The notes: generated by a model not told the origin, from the letters alone. Shown: positions 16,516 to 26,669, counted from the stretch's first letter. The stretch is 64,000 nucleotides of DNA from Thermocrispum agreste DSM 44070 (GCF_000427905.1 NZ_KE386603.1:739332-803331); one strand, 5' to 3'. Numbers and translations are program-made.

Positions 16516-16547
16516 CGAACGCCCCGGGGACGCGCCCGGGGCGTTCG
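16516..16547. terminator. Bidirectional hairpin between gene at 15920 and fabF
   Basis: Perfect 13-bp inverted repeat, CGAACGCCCCGGG and CCCGGGGCGTTCG, around a 6-base loop, placed between two convergent stop codons. No long T-tract, as is common in actinomycetes. Confidence 0.8.
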
Positions 16548-16558
16548 TACTGCCTGCG

Positions 16559-17800
16559 TCAGGCCTTGGCGAAAGCCAGCGTCACGTTGTGCCCGCCGAA
16601 CCCGAACGAGTCGTTGAGCGCAACGTCGATGTCCATCTTCCGCGGCTCGTCGCGCACCACGTCCAGCGTCACGCCGGGGTCGAGCTGCTCGAGGTTCTTG
16701 GTCGGCGGGATCAGGCCGTGGTGCACGGTCAGGATGGTGGCGATCGACTCGACCGCCCCCGCCGCGCCCAGCAGGTGCCCGAGCACGCTCTTCGGCGCGG
16801 TGAGCACCGGGTGATCGCCGATCGCCTTGCGCACGGCCACCGTCTCGGTCACGTCGCCCACCGGGGTCGACGTCGCGTGCGCGTTCACGTGGTGCACCCG
16901 CTGCGGGTCGATGTCACCGCTGCGCAGCGCGGCTCGCATCGCGCGCGCCTGGCCGGTGCCTTCCGGGTCCGGCGCGGTGATGTGGTGCGCGTCCGCGCTG
17001 GTGCCTGCGCCGACCAGCTTGGCGTAGACCCGCGCGCCACGTGCCGCGGCGAACTCCGCCCGCTCCAGCACGATGCAGCCGGCGCCCTCCCCGAGCACGA
17101 ACCCGTCCCGGTCGACGTCCCACGGCCGCGAAGCGCCCTCCGGGTCGTCGTTGCGGGTGCTCATCGTGCGCGACTGGGCGAACCCGGCCATCGTGATGGC
17201 GGCGATGCAGGCTTCCGCTCCGCCGGCCACGACCACGTCGGCCTCCCCGGCCCGCAACATGCGGAAGGCCCAGGCGATGGCTTCAGCGCCGGAGGCACAG
17301 GCCGACACCGGCGCGTGCACGCCGGCGCGTGCCTTCAGGTCGATGCCGACCCACGCGGCGGGGCCGTTGGGCATCAGCATGGGGACGGTCAACGGGGACA
17401 CCTTGCGCACCCCGTTGCTCTCCAGCTGATCGTCCATGGCGAGCAGGGTGCCCGCGCCGCCGACACCGGTGCCGATCACGACACCGAGCCGCTCCGGCTC
17501 GACGCCGGCGTCCTCGCCCTCGCCGAACCCGGCGTCCCGCCACGCCTGCCGCGCGGCCACCATCGCCACCTGCTCGACCCGGTCCAGCCTGCGCGCTTCC
17601 ACCCGGGGCAGGACCTCGGTCGGCTCCACCGCCAGCGGCGCGGCGATCCGCACCGGCAGGTCGTAGGTCTCGACCCACTCTTCCTCCAGCAACCGGACGC
17701 CGCTCCGGCTGGCCAGCAGGCCGTCCCACAGGGCATCGACGTCCCCGCCCAGCGGTGTCGTCGCGCCCAGGCCGGTGACCACGACGTCTGGTGTGCTCAT
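16559..17800 (-). CDS. fabF: Beta-ketoacyl-ACP synthase II (KasA/FabF type)
   Basis: 413 residues with the FabF catalytic triad: Cys168 in SACASGAEA, His308 in NAHATSTPVGD and His342 in SVLGHLLGAAGAVE. It condenses malonyl-ACP with growing acyl-ACP chains in type II fatty-acid synthesis. It is the last gene of the leftward fabD-fabH-acpP-fabF operon, 46 bases after acpP. ATG start. Mycobacteria carry two copies (kasA and kasB) here; only one is present, which fits a genus without mycolic acids. Confidence 0.96.
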   Translation of the reverse strand: MSTPDVVVTGLGATTPLGGDVDALWDGLLASRSGVRLLEEEWVETYDLPVRIAAPLAVEPTEVLPRVEARRLDRVEQVAMVAARQAWRDAGFGEGEDAGVEPERLGVVIGTGVGGAGTLLAMDDQLESNGVRKVSPLTVPMLMPNGPAAWVGIDLKARAGVHAPVSACASGAEAIAWAFRMLRAGEADVVVAGGAEACIAAITMAGFAQSRTMSTRNDDPEGASRPWDVDRDGFVLGEGAGCIVLERAEFAAARGARVYAKLVGAGTSADAHHITAPDPEGTGQARAMRAALRSGDIDPQRVHHVNAHATSTPVGDVTETVAVRKAIGDHPVLTAPKSVLGHLLGAAGAVESIATILTVHHGLIPPTKNLEQLDPGVTLDVVRDEPRKMDIDVALNDSFGFGGHNVTLAFAKA

Positions 17801-17846
17801 TGACTAACGCCTCCCCACTTGCAGGATGTGACCGGCGGTGTGCCGA

Positions 17847-18089
17847 TCAGGAGTTCTTGGCGACGTAGTTCACCGCATCGCCGACCGTCTTGAGGTTAGC
17901 CAGCTCGTCGTCCGGGATCTTCACGCCGAACTTGTCTTCCGCCTGAACGGCGATCTCCACCATGGACAGCGAGTCGATGTCCAGGTCGTCCACGAACGAC
18001 TTCTCCGGCGTGACCTCGTCCTTGGCCACCCCGGCGACCTCCTCGACGATCTCGGCCAGGCCGGCGAGGATCTTCGCGTTGTCCGCCAT
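17847..18089 (-). CDS. acpP: Acyl carrier protein
   Basis: 80 residues, acidic, with the phosphopantetheine attachment Ser40 in the DIDSLSMVEI motif. It carries the growing acyl chain between the FAS II enzymes and supplies octanoyl groups to LipB. ATG start with GAAAGGAACG upstream. Lies 63 bases after fabH and 46 before fabF in the same operon. Confidence 0.97.
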   Translation of the reverse strand: MADNAKILAGLAEIVEEVAGVAKDEVTPEKSFVDDLDIDSLSMVEIAVQAEDKFGVKIPDDELANLKTVGDAVNYVAKNS

Positions 18090-18152
18090 TGCGTTCCTTT
18101 CTGTCAGTTCACCAGTGCTCTTCCGCCCGGCACGACCTGCCCGAGCAGCTGA

Positions 18153-19127
18153 TCACGGAGCCACGAACACCTGTCCCGCGTAGGACAGCCCGGCCCCGAA
18201 GCCTACGGCCAGCACCACGTCGCCCGACGACACCCGTCCCTTTTGACGCATGTGATCCAACGCCAGCGGGATGGACGCCGACGACGTGTTGCCGGAGTAG
18301 ACGATGTCATCGGCCACCACCAGATCGTCCCGGGCCCCCTTGGCCTTGAGTTTCTTGGCGATCGCCTCCACGATGCGCAGGTTCGCCTGGTGCGGGATCA
18401 GCACGTCGATGTCGGCAAGGCTCAGCCCGGCCGCCTCCACGGCACGCATCGCCACCGGCGCGATCTGTGTGGTCGCCCAGCGGAAGACCGACTGGCCCTC
18501 CTGGTGGATGTACTTGTTGTCGCGCATGTGGATGGTGGCGGCCAGATCGCCCGCGCTGCCCCACACCACCGGGCCGATGCGTGGCTCATCGGCAGGCCCG
18601 ACCACGGCGGCGCCCGCGCCGTCGGCGAAGATGATCGCGTTCGCCCGGTCCAGCGGGTCGACCACGTCGGTGAGCTTCTCCGCGCCGATCACCAGCGCCC
18701 GCCGGGACGAGCCGGCACGCACCAGATCGGAGGCGACCCCGAGGGCGTAGCAGAAGCCGGCGCAGGCCGCGTTCAGGTCGAACGCGCCCGCGGCCTTGAC
18801 CCCGATGCGGTCGGCCACTTGCGCGGCGGCGTTCGGGATGGGGGCGGGCATGGTGCAGTTCGGCACGATCACCGTGTCCACGTCCGACGGCTCCAGCCCC
18901 GCGTCGCTGAGTGCTTTGCTCCCGGCCTCCACCGCCATGTCGACCAGCCGCTCGTCCTCGGCGGCGAACCGGCGCTCGACGATGCCGACCCGGTCCCGGA
19001 TCCACTGGTCGCTGGTGTCCATCACCTGCGACAAGTCGTCGTTGGTGACCACCCGTTCCGGCTGGTAGCTGCCGATGCCGAGCACCTGGGTGGCCGGGGC
19101 CCCGGCTGCCTGACGAATCGCGGTCAC
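18153..19127 (-). CDS. fabH: Beta-ketoacyl-ACP synthase III
   Basis: 324 residues with the FabH triad Cys122 (NAACAGFCYAL), His246 (IPHQANLRI) and Asn280 (YSGNTSSAS). It starts fatty-acid synthesis by condensing an acyl-CoA primer, often branched in this order, with malonyl-ACP. The GTG start at 19127 overlaps the fabD stop (GTGA), which decides it over longer open frames. A 63-base gap leads to acpP. Confidence 0.96.
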   Translation of the reverse strand: MTAIRQAAGAPATQVLGIGSYQPERVVTNDDLSQVMDTSDQWIRDRVGIVERRFAAEDERLVDMAVEAGSKALSDAGLEPSDVDTVIVPNCTMPAPIPNAAAQVADRIGVKAAGAFDLNAACAGFCYALGVASDLVRAGSSRRALVIGAEKLTDVVDPLDRANAIIFADGAGAAVVGPADEPRIGPVVWGSAGDLAATIHMRDNKYIHQEGQSVFRWATTQIAPVAMRAVEAAGLSLADIDVLIPHQANLRIVEAIAKKLKAKGARDDLVVADDIVYSGNTSSASIPLALDHMRQKGRVSSGDVVLAVGFGAGLSYAGQVFVAP

Positions 19128-20074
19128 GAGCTCTCCCGGCTGTCGTCGGCCAGCTTGTCCAGATCGGCGGGCACCTTGATCGCCGTGGTGCCGGTGACGG
19201 TGCCCTTCAGCTGGCGTCGCACCAGGCCGGTCAGCGTTCCGGCGGGGGGAAGCTCGACCGTGCTGGTCACGCCGATCTCGGCCAGCGTCTGCATGGTCAG
19301 GTCCCAGCGCACCGGGCTGGTGACCTGGCTGACCAGCCGGTCCAGGTACTCCTTCCCGGAGGACACGACGGCGCCGTCGGCGTTGGACAGCAGCGGCCGG
19401 TCCGGGTCGCGCGGGGTGATCTTGGCCGCGTGCCCGGCCAGCGCCTCCCGCGCGGGCGCCATGTACTCGGTGTGGAACGCGCCCGCCACCTTCAGCTGCC
19501 GCACCTTGGTGCCGGGGAGGGGGTCGGCGACGATCGCCGCGATGGCGTCGGCGGGGCCGGACGCGACGATCTGGCCCGCGCCGTTGCGGTTGGCCGCGGA
19601 CAGGCCGTGCTCGGCCAGCCAGGCCACCACCTCGTCGGGATCGCCCATCATCACCGCGGCCATGCTGGTCTCGGCCAGCGCGCACGCCTTGGCCATCTCG
19701 GCGCCGCGCACCGCGGCCAGGGCCACGGCGTCCGTGGCGTCCAGCACGCCGGCGATCGCGGCCGCGGCGAGTTCGCCCACCGAGTGCCCGGCCACGGGGG
19801 CGTCCGCCGGCCACAGGCCGCGCTCGGCGCCGATCTCGTAGGCCAGCAGCGACGCCGCCACGATCAGCGGCTGGGTGATGGCGGTGTCCTGGATCTCGTC
19901 GGCGTCGGCCTCGGTGCCCAGCCGGATGAGGTCGAGACCGGTCGCCTCGGACCATTCGGCGAGACGCTTGCGGGCCCCGTCGACCTCGAGCCACGGGGTG
20001 AGCATCCCGGGGGACTGGGAACCTTGTCCGGGGGTAAGAACGGCGAGCTCGTGCGTCACGTTTCTAGCGAACAC
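19124..20074 (-). CDS. fabD: Malonyl-CoA:ACP transacylase
   Basis: 316 residues with LTPGQGSQ near the N-terminus, the nucleophile Ser98 in AGHSVGE and His201 in VAGAFHTEYM. It loads malonyl groups onto AcpP. The GTG at 20074 is preferred because GGAGG lies 8 bases upstream; a second in-frame GTG at 20059 begins the conserved VTHELAVLTPGQ and cannot be excluded. First gene of the fab operon, directly downstream of the FasR-like activator gene. Confidence 0.95.
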   Translation of the reverse strand: MFARNVTHELAVLTPGQGSQSPGMLTPWLEVDGARKRLAEWSEATGLDLIRLGTEADADEIQDTAITQPLIVAASLLAYEIGAERGLWPADAPVAGHSVGELAAAAIAGVLDATDAVALAAVRGAEMAKACALAETSMAAVMMGDPDEVVAWLAEHGLSAANRNGAGQIVASGPADAIAAIVADPLPGTKVRQLKVAGAFHTEYMAPAREALAGHAAKITPRDPDRPLLSNADGAVVSSGKEYLDRLVSQVTSPVRWDLTMQTLAEIGVTSTVELPPAGTLTGLVRRQLKGTVTGTTAIKVPADLDKLADDSRESS

Positions 20075-20170
20075 GGCGATGGCCTCCGGCCGTGATGTCG
20101 CGGAGTACCAAGTACTCCGAGCGTCTTTGGAGGAACCCCACAAACGTACCGCTTGCCGCCGGGTTCGCAT

Positions 20171-20203
20171 CCCGGCTTGTGTAGAGGCTCACCACAAGCC
20201 GGG
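20171..20203 (-). terminator. Hairpin between fasR and fabD
   Basis: 11-bp perfect inverted repeat CCCGGCTTGTG and CACAAGCCGGG with an 11-base loop, 55 bases after the fasR stop and about 97 bases before the fabD start. Probably ends fasR transcripts, leaving fabD its own promoter; a binding site for the regulator is an alternative. Confidence 0.6.
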
Positions 20204-20257
20204 GATTCGCGGCATGCGGCAGGCCGCACGCTGCCGAGTGCGCGGCGGCGGGCCTGC

Positions 20258-21463
20258 TCACCACAGCCCCCTGGCCTTGGCCAGCCTGCCGACCATCAGC
20301 CCGACCCGCAGCACGAGCGCGTCGCGCGGATCGGTGGCGCTGCGCCCGGTGAGCTCGGCGGCCCGCTTCAGCCGGTAGCGCACGGTGTTGGGGTGCACGT
20401 ACAGCTGCCGCGCGCACGCTTCCAGTACGCCACCCGCCTCCAGGTAGGCGGTGACGGTCTCCTCGATCGCGCTTCCCGCCTGTTCCAACGGCCGGGCGAT
20501 CTCCTCGATCAGCGTGCGCTCCGCCTCGGCGTCGCCGGCCAGCGCGCGTTCCGGCAGCAGGTCGGCGGCACGGACCGGGCGAGGGGCGCCCGCCCAGCCG
20601 ACCACCGCCCGCAGGCCGGACAGCGCCTCCACCGCGCTGCGGTGCCCGTCGGCCAGCCGGGGCACGGTCGAGCCCGCCACCACCGGCCCGTCGCCGAAGC
20701 ACGCAGTCAGCGCGGGAAGCACCTTCTCGGCCTCCGGTGACCCGGTCGTCGGCCCGTTGACCACCACGATCAGCCTGGTGCCCTGTACCCCGACCAGCAC
20801 CGAGCGGCCGACCCGGCCTGCTTGCGCCCGTACTTCGGTGATGACGTCGGGGGAGTCCGCCTTGGGGGCCGCGCCCACCACGACCGTGGCCGGGCTGGCC
20901 GGATCCCAGCCGAGGGCGGCCGCGCGGGACAGCAGTGACTCCTCGGCGTCGCCGCGCACGATCCCGTCCACCACGAGCGCTTCCAAGCGGGCGTCCCACG
21001 CGCCGCGAGACTCGGCGGCTGCGGCGTAGGCGGTCGCCGCGGCGAACGCCACCTCCCGGCCGTAGCGCAGCACGCTCTCGGTCAGCAGCACGCGTTCGGC
21101 CTCGTTGGCCGCGTACTTGGGCAGCTCCCGCTCGAACACCTCGATGGCGATGCGGATCAGCACCACGGTGTGCCGCAGGTTGATCAGCCGGGACAGCTCG
21201 CGCGGAGCGTCCCGGAACGCGTCGGTGGTCGGCCGGGAGGGGATGGTCGGATCCCGGAGCCACTCGGTGAACCCCGCAGCTTCCGCCTGCGTGATGAGCA
21301 GGATGCTGGCCCGCTGGTCGGCCGTCATCCGGGAGAACCACGGCAGCCGTCGCTGCATCTCCGCCACGCACGCCCCCGCCAGGTCGCCGGAGGCCCGTTC
21401 GACCTTGCGCATGGTGCCCGGCGACAGCCTCGCCGCAGGCGGCTCGAGCGACTGGGTGGTCAT
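20258..21463 (-). CDS. fasR: PucR-family regulator, FasR-like activator of fatty-acid synthesis
   Basis: 401 residues. A long N-terminal sensor region is followed by the C-terminal PucR helix-turn-helix (ACARQLYVHPNTVRYRLKRAAELTG). A PucR-type protein in just this position, upstream of fabD-fabH-acpP-fabF, activates the operon in Streptomyces (FasR), and M. tuberculosis has the same gene between aceE and fabD. Position makes the assignment strong, though acyl ligands cannot be seen in the sequence. ATG 21463; longer upstream open frame ignored as it lacks a ribosome binding site. Confidence 0.88.
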   Translation of the reverse strand: MTTQSLEPPAARLSPGTMRKVERASGDLAGACVAEMQRRLPWFSRMTADQRASILLITQAEAAGFTEWLRDPTIPSRPTTDAFRDAPRELSRLINLRHTVVLIRIAIEVFERELPKYAANEAERVLLTESVLRYGREVAFAAATAYAAAAESRGAWDARLEALVVDGIVRGDAEESLLSRAAALGWDPASPATVVVGAAPKADSPDVITEVRAQAGRVGRSVLVGVQGTRLIVVVNGPTTGSPEAEKVLPALTACFGDGPVVAGSTVPRLADGHRSAVEALSGLRAVVGWAGAPRPVRAADLLPERALAGDAEAERTLIEEIARPLEQAGSAIEETVTAYLEAGGVLEACARQLYVHPNTVRYRLKRAAELTGRSATDPRDALVLRVGLMVGRLAKARGLW

Positions 21464-21867
21464 GCCGACAACAGTAATCCAGCGGGTCGGCGGCGATGTT
21501 TCCTCGGCGTTGCGGTCCGGTGCCGAGCGAGGTGTCGCCCGGGATGTTTTCCGTCCCATTGTCGTCCGGCTGCACCGGCGCTCGCTGGGCCCTGATTTTC
21601 CGGCATCCGGTCGTGCTCGATTCGGCTTGCCGCAGCGTCCGGATCCGCGTGCCGCGATGCGGATTCCCGGGTCGTGTCGCCGGAATTTGACTCCGGGCGC
21701 CTTTTGCATCGTCGTGCGATTTCCCGGTCGGCGTGTCCATTATGGGCGGACACGTCCTGTTTGCCTGCGGAATCACCCGTCCTTGCGTCCGTTTCGAGTT
21801 GCTGACCAGCGCATGCGGGCTGACGATCACGCTGTCCGGGGCGTTCGGTAGCGAGGAGGAGATGGCC
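21464..21867. other. Divergent intergenic region, fasR / TM-helix gene
   Basis: 404 bases with the two promoters. GC is lower than in flanking genes. No clear palindrome or RNA gene was recognised; the open frame entering from 21733 is an upstream extension of the next gene without its own ribosome binding site. Confidence 0.4.
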
Positions 21868-22617
21868 GTGGACGAGATCAGAGCAGGCCTGGGCGATGCG
21901 TGGAGCGCGATCGTCACGTTCGTGCCCAAGCTGCTGATGTTCCTCATCGTTCTGTTGATCGGCTGGCTCATCGCCAAAGCCGTGTCGAAAGGGCTGAGCC
22001 TGCTGCTGCAGAAACTCGGCTTCGCCCGCTTGGTGGACAAAACCGGGCTGGCCCGGATTTTCCAGCAGTCGAACATCGACGCGGGCGGAATCATCGTCAA
22101 GATCGTCTACTATTTCATTCTGCTCATCGCGTTGCAGATCGCGTTCGGGGTGTTCGGGCCGACGAATCCGGTCAGCCAGCTGCTCAACGACGTGATCGCC
22201 TTCCTGCCGCGGATCGCGGTGGCCATCGTGCTGGTGCTGGTGGCGGCGGCGATCGGCAACGCGGTGCGCGAGCTGGTGGGCAACGCGCTGGCGGGCCGAG
22301 GTGCCGCGCGTGGCCTGGCCACCGCGGCGTACTGGGTGATCCTGGCGCTGGGCGTCATCGCCGCGCTGAGCCAGATCGGCGTCGGCGAGCTGGTCACCGG
22401 CCCGGTGCTGATCGCGGTGCTGGCCACCGTCGGCGGCGTGATCGTCGTCGGCTTCGGCGGTGGCCTGATCAGGGCGACGTCCGAGCGCTGGCCGCGCTGG
22501 CTCGACTCGATCGAGCAGCAGTTCTCGTCCTCGTCGGCAGGCGGCCGGCCCGCCCCGGGGGCCGGTCCCGGCGCCGGCCCTGCCACCGGCGGCATGAGCG
22601 GAGATCTGCGCGAGTAG
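21868..22617 (+). CDS. TM-helix (MscS-related) membrane protein
   Basis: 249 residues with five or so membrane helices: PKLLMFLIVLLIGWLIA, IVYYFILLIALQIAFGVF, IAVAIVLVLVAAAIG, then GLATAAYWVILALGVIAAL and a glycine-rich TVGGVIVVGFGGGLI. The first two carry the conserved TM-helix repeat found in small-conductance mechanosensitive-channel relatives, but the MscS beta domain is missing and a Gly/Pro/Ala tail ends the protein. GTG 21868 is chosen over ATG 21862 because AGGAGG lies 8 bases from the GTG and only 2 from the ATG. Osmotic or membrane-tension role is inferred. Confidence 0.82.
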   Translation: MDEIRAGLGDAWSAIVTFVPKLLMFLIVLLIGWLIAKAVSKGLSLLLQKLGFARLVDKTGLARIFQQSNIDAGGIIVKIVYYFILLIALQIAFGVFGPTNPVSQLLNDVIAFLPRIAVAIVLVLVAAAIGNAVRELVGNALAGRGAARGLATAAYWVILALGVIAALSQIGVGELVTGPVLIAVLATVGGVIVVGFGGGLIRATSERWPRWLDSIEQQFSSSSAGGRPAPGAGPGAGPATGGMSGDLRE

Positions 22618-22635
22618 CCGCCCGTACGACAGCAG

Positions 22636-22670
22636 AAGGCTGGGCGGACGCCGGTCGTCCGCCCAGCCTT
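22636..22670. terminator. Bidirectional terminator between TM-helix gene and aceE
   Basis: Perfect 14-bp inverted repeat AAGGCTGGGCGGAC / GTCCGCCCAGCCTT with a 7-base loop, followed by TTC, between convergent stop codons at 22617 and 22683. Confidence 0.88.
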
Positions 22671-22682
22671 TCGCCCGCTGTG

Positions 22683-25472
22683 TCAGGCGTCGCCGGCGTC
22701 GGTCAGCTGCGGGCCCGCGGCGGTGACGTCGTCGATGCGGTACTTGCGCGCCGCCTCGGACACCGCGGACTGCTTCACGTCGCCGGTGCGAGCCAGCGCG
22801 GCCAGCGTGGCAACCGTGATCGACTCGGCGTCGACCAGGAAATACCTGCGTGCCGCCGGACGGGTGTCGGAGAAGCCGAACCCGTCGGTGCCCAGGGTGT
22901 ACATCGGGGCGGGTACCCAGGGCCGGATCAGGTCCGGCACCGCGCGCATCCAGTCGGAGACCGCCACGATCGGCCCTGCCGCGTCGGACAGCACCTGGGT
23001 GACGTACGGAACCCGCGGCTCCTCGTCCGGGTGCAGCAGGTTGTACCGGTCGATCTCCACCGCTTCGCGGCGCAGTTCCGACCACGAGGTCGCGGACCAG
23101 ACGTCGGCCTGGACGCCCCACTCCTCGGCCAGCAGCTTCTGCGCCCGCAGCGCTTCGGGCATGGTCACGCCGGAGACCAGGATCTGCGCCCGTGGACCGG
23201 TGTTCCCCGGCGCCACCTGGTACCGGTAGAGGCCCCGCAGCAGGCCCTCGACGTCGAGGTCCTCCGGCTCGGGCGGCTGCTTGTACGGCTCGTTGTACAC
23301 CGTGAGGTAGTACATGACGTCCTCGGCGTTCTCGCCGTACATCCGGCGCAGCCCGTCCCGCACGATGTGCGCGATCTCGAACGCCCACGCCGGGTCGTAG
23401 GACACCACCGCCGGGTTGGTCGCCGCCAGCAGATGCGAGTGGCCGTCCGCGTGCTGCAGGCCTTCACCGGTCAGCGTCGTCCGGCCCGCCGTCGCGCCGA
23501 TCACGAAGCCGCGCGCCATCTGGTCGGCGGCCGCGTAGAGCCCGTCGCCGGTGCGCTGGAAGCCGAACATCGAGTAGAAGATGTAGACCGGGATCATCGG
23601 CTCGCCGTGCGTGGCGTACGACGTGCCCGCTGCGGTGAACGACGCCACCGACCCGGCCTCGTTGATGCCCTCGTGCAGCAGCTGGCCGTCCTCGGCCTCC
23701 TTGTAGGCCAGCATCAGCTGCGCGTCGACCGACGTGTAGCTCTGGCCGTGCGGGTTGTAGATCTTGGCGGTCGGGAACATCGAGTCGAGGCCGAACGTGC
23801 GCGCCTCGTCCGGGATGATCGGGACCACCCGCTTGCCGATGTTGGCGTCCTTGGCCAGCTCGCGGATCAGCCGCACCAGCGCCATGGTGGTGGCCACGTC
23901 CTGCTTGCCCGAGCCCTTGCGCAGGCCCTCGTAGACCTTGTCCCCCGGCAGCACCAGCGGCTTGGCCTGCACCCGGCGTTCCGGCAGGAAGCCGCCGAGC
24001 GCCTTGCGGCGGCCGATCATGTACTGGATCTCCGGGGAGTCCTCGCCCGGGTGGTAGTACGGCGGCAGCGCCGGGTCGGCCTCCAGCTCCTCGTCGCTGA
24101 TCGGGATGCGCAGCGAGTCCCGGAACAGCTTCAGGTCGTCCAGGGTCAGCTTCTTCATCTGGTGCGTGGCGTTGCGCCCCTCGAAGGCCGGGCCCAGCCC
24201 GTAGCCCTTGATGGTGTGCGCCAGGATCACCGTCGGCTGACCGTGGTGCTCCATGGCCGCCTTGTACGCCGCGTACACCTTGCGGTAGTCGTGCCCGCCG
24301 CGCTTGAGGTTCCAGATCTCCTCGTCGGACAGGTGCTTGACCAGCTCCTTGGTGCGCGGGTCACGGCCGAAGAAGTGTTCCCGCACGTATGCGCCGTCGT
24401 TGGCCTTGTAGGTCTGGTAGTCGCCGTCCGGCGTGGTGTTCATCAGGTTCACCAGGGCGCCGTCGCGGTCGGCGTGCAGCAACGCGTCCCACTCCCGGCC
24501 CCAGATCACCTTGATGACGTTCCAGCCCGCGCCGCGGAAGTAGGCCTCCAGCTCCTGGATGATCTTGCCGTTGCCGCGGACCGGGCCGTCCAGCCGCTGG
24601 AGGTTGCAGTTGATGACGAACGTCAGGTTGTCCAGGCCCTCGGCCGCCGCCACGTGGATCAGGCCGCGCGACTCCGGCTCGTCCATCTCCCCGTCGCCCA
24701 GGAACGCCCACACGTGCTGGTCGGACGTGTCCTTGATGCCGCGGGCGTGCAGGTAGCGGTTGAACCGGGCCTGGTAGATGGCGTTCATCGGGCCCAGGCC
24801 CATGGACACCGTGGGGAACTCCCAGAAGTCCGGCATCAGCCGCGGGTGCGGGTACGACGGCAGGCCGCCGCCCTTGCCGGCGTGCGAGTACTCCTGGCGG
24901 AAGCCGTCCAGCTGGGCAGCGGTCAGCCTGCCTTCCAGGAACGCACGCGCGTAGATGCCGGGGGAGGCGTGGCCCTGGATGAAGACCTGGTCGCCACCGC
25001 CGGAGTGCCCCTTGCCACGGAAGAAGTGGTTGAAACCGACCTCGTACAACGCGGCCGACGAGGCGTAGGTGGAGATGTGGCCGCCGACGGAGACGCCGGG
25101 ACGCTGGGCGCGGTGCACCATGATCGCCGCGTTCCACCTGATGTAGGCGCGGTAGCGGCGCTCGATCTCCTCGTCACCGGGGAACCAGGGCTCGTTCTCC
25201 GTCGGAATGGTGTTGACGTAGTCGGTCGCCGTCAACGGTGGAACGCCGACGTTGCGCTCGCGGGCCCGCTCGAGGATGCGCAAGAGCAGATACCGGGCCC
25301 GCTGTTGGCCGCCGCGGGCCAACACCTCGTCGAACGAATCCAGCCATTCGCCAGTCTCTTCCGGGTCGATGTCGGGCAGGTGCGCTGCCAGGCCGTCCCG
25401 GATGACCCGCACGCGGGCTGGCGCCTTGCCGTTCGTGGCGGCGCCGGACGGCGGTGTGTTCTGCTGGGGCAA
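22683..25472 (-). CDS. aceE: Pyruvate dehydrogenase E1 component (homodimeric)
   Basis: 929 residues, full length for AceE. The thiamine-diphosphate site is visible as [10 protein letters not shown] followed by an [16 protein letters not shown] stretch. It decarboxylates pyruvate and reductively acetylates the lipoyl domains of the E2 (dlaT at 45.7 kb), with lpdA as E3. TTG at 25472 is taken as start because AGGAG lies 8 bases upstream and no in-frame ATG or GTG fits better. Same position as in M. tuberculosis, next to the PucR regulator and opposite DUF3052. Confidence 0.96.
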   Translation of the reverse strand: MPQQNTPPSGAATNGKAPARVRVIRDGLAAHLPDIDPEETGEWLDSFDEVLARGGQQRARYLLLRILERARERNVGVPPLTATDYVNTIPTENEPWFPGDEEIERRYRAYIRWNAAIMVHRAQRPGVSVGGHISTYASSAALYEVGFNHFFRGKGHSGGGDQVFIQGHASPGIYARAFLEGRLTAAQLDGFRQEYSHAGKGGGLPSYPHPRLMPDFWEFPTVSMGLGPMNAIYQARFNRYLHARGIKDTSDQHVWAFLGDGEMDEPESRGLIHVAAAEGLDNLTFVINCNLQRLDGPVRGNGKIIQELEAYFRGAGWNVIKVIWGREWDALLHADRDGALVNLMNTTPDGDYQTYKANDGAYVREHFFGRDPRTKELVKHLSDEEIWNLKRGGHDYRKVYAAYKAAMEHHGQPTVILAHTIKGYGLGPAFEGRNATHQMKKLTLDDLKLFRDSLRIPISDEELEADPALPPYYHPGEDSPEIQYMIGRRKALGGFLPERRVQAKPLVLPGDKVYEGLRKGSGKQDVATTMALVRLIRELAKDANIGKRVVPIIPDEARTFGLDSMFPTAKIYNPHGQSYTSVDAQLMLAYKEAEDGQLLHEGINEAGSVASFTAAGTSYATHGEPMIPVYIFYSMFGFQRTGDGLYAAADQMARGFVIGATAGRTTLTGEGLQHADGHSHLLAATNPAVVSYDPAWAFEIAHIVRDGLRRMYGENAEDVMYYLTVYNEPYKQPPEPEDLDVEGLLRGLYRYQVAPGNTGPRAQILVSGVTMPEALRAQKLLAEEWGVQADVWSATSWSELRREAVEIDRYNLLHPDEEPRVPYVTQVLSDAAGPIVAVSDWMRAVPDLIRPWVPAPMYTLGTDGFGFSDTRPAARRYFLVDAESITVATLAALARTGDVKQSAVSEAARKYRIDDVTAAGPQLTDAGDA

Positions 25473-25726
25473 GGGTGCCGCTCCTAGCTCGTCACTGTGG
25501 TCTTGGTGATGCTGTTGTCATCCTTCCGCTTCCTGGCGGTTTCGTCATCGTTACTCGCCAGTAGGCGGGTGTTCGTGACCGTCGAGCGCGGAAATAATGC
25601 CGACTCGGTGGCCGTGGTTGCTTGCGTGCGCGGCCACTGCGGTGTTCGCTGTCACTACTCAATACTGACGTTACAAGAGTCGGCGCGCCGATGGGCAGCG
25701 CATGGCAGGTAGGAGGAGTAGCAGTC

Positions 25727-26137
25727 GTGGTCGCGGCTGGAAACGTCGCCGACAGGCTTGGCATCAAGCCGGACATGGTGGTTCAGGAGATCGGCTGGGA
25801 CGAGGACGTCGACGAGAGCGTTCGTGCCGCGATCGAGGAGCGGATCGGTGGGGAGATCCTCGACGAGGACGCCCAGGAAGTCGTCGACGTGGTGTTGCTG
25901 TGGTGGCGCGACGGCGACGGTGATCTCGGCGACGCCCTGGTCGATGCCCGGCAGCCGCTGAGCGAGAACGGCGTGGTGTGGGTGCTGACGCCCAAGACCG
26001 GCCAGGAAGGCCACGTGGAGCCGGCGGAGATCGCCGAGGTCGTCCCGACCGTGGGGCTGGCGCAGACCTCGACCATCAGCGTGGGGGAGAAGTGGGCTGG
26101 GTCTCGCCTCGTCCCGCCGCGGGGGACACGTCGTTGA
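25727..26137 (+). CDS. DUF3052 family protein
   Basis: 136 residues beginning VVAAGNVADRLGIKPDMVVQEIGWDEDVD, the unmistakable start of actinobacterial DUF3052 proteins, with a very acidic first half and a C-terminal ADP-ribosyl-like VVWVLTPKTGQEG segment. Function unknown. GTG 25727 has AGGAGGAG about 8 bases upstream. Divergent from aceE and upstream of ahpE, the standard actinobacterial order. Confidence 0.9.
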   Translation: MVAAGNVADRLGIKPDMVVQEIGWDEDVDESVRAAIEERIGGEILDEDAQEVVDVVLLWWRDGDGDLGDALVDARQPLSENGVVWVLTPKTGQEGHVEPAEIAEVVPTVGLAQTSTISVGEKWAGSRLVPPRGTRR

Positions 26138-26196
26138 CCACGCCACTAACCTGACCCGCATCGCAGGTGATCCACGGGTTAGGGAGGCAGCAGCAC

Positions 26197-26655
26197 ATGA
26201 TCGAGGTCGAGGTCGGTTCGATCGCGCCGGAGTTCTCGCTCAACGACTACAACAAGCAGCAGGTGAAGCTGTCCGACTTCCGGGGCGCCAAGCCGGTGCT
26301 GCTGGTGTTCTACCCGTTCGCGTTCAGCGGGATCTGCACCGGTGAGCTGTGCCAGCTGCGCGACGACTACTCGTCGTTCGAGGACAAGGTGCAGGTGCTC
26401 GGCATCTCGGTGGACACCCCGTTCGCCCTGAAGGCGTGGGCGGACCAGCAGGGCTTCCAGTTCCCGCTGTTGTCGGACTTCTGGCCGCACGGGGAGGTGG
26501 CCAAGAAGTACGGGGTGTTCAACGCCGACAGCGGGATGGCCGTCCGCGGCACGTTCCTGATCGACACCGACGGCGTGGTCCGCTTCGCCGAGCGCAAGGT
26601 GCCGGGTGAGGCCCGTGACCAGGAGGCGTGGAAGAAGGCGATCGCCGAGCTTTAA
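26197..26655 (+). CDS. ahpE: Peroxiredoxin AhpE
   Basis: 152 residues with the peroxidatic Cys47 in PFAFSGICTGELCQLR; a second Cys52 follows, as in AhpE. It reduces hydrogen peroxide and peroxynitrite in the cytoplasm, usually with mycothiol-linked reductants in this phylum. ATG 26197 has AGGGAGG 9 bases upstream; the longer frame from 26167 does not. Followed by a CCCGGG-TTCG-CCCGGG hairpin and tRNA-Val. Confidence 0.95.
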   Translation: MIEVEVGSIAPEFSLNDYNKQQVKLSDFRGAKPVLLVFYPFAFSGICTGELCQLRDDYSSFEDKVQVLGISVDTPFALKAWADQQGFQFPLLSDFWPHGEVAKKYGVFNADSGMAVRGTFLIDTDGVVRFAERKVPGEARDQEAWKKAIAEL

Positions 26656-26669
26656 GGTATAACGGAGCA

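Noticed and set aside
22636-22670. Riboswitch in the aceE/TM-helix gap
   Set aside because: The only structure is a simple long-stem hairpin between convergent stops, which fits a terminator; it does not precede a gene start.
21900-25487. 1195-codon open frame on the plus strand across the TM-helix gene and aceE
   Set aside because: It lies antisense to aceE, a full-length, motif-complete enzyme; its translation is Arg/Gly/His-rich with no domain, an effect of third-position GC bias.
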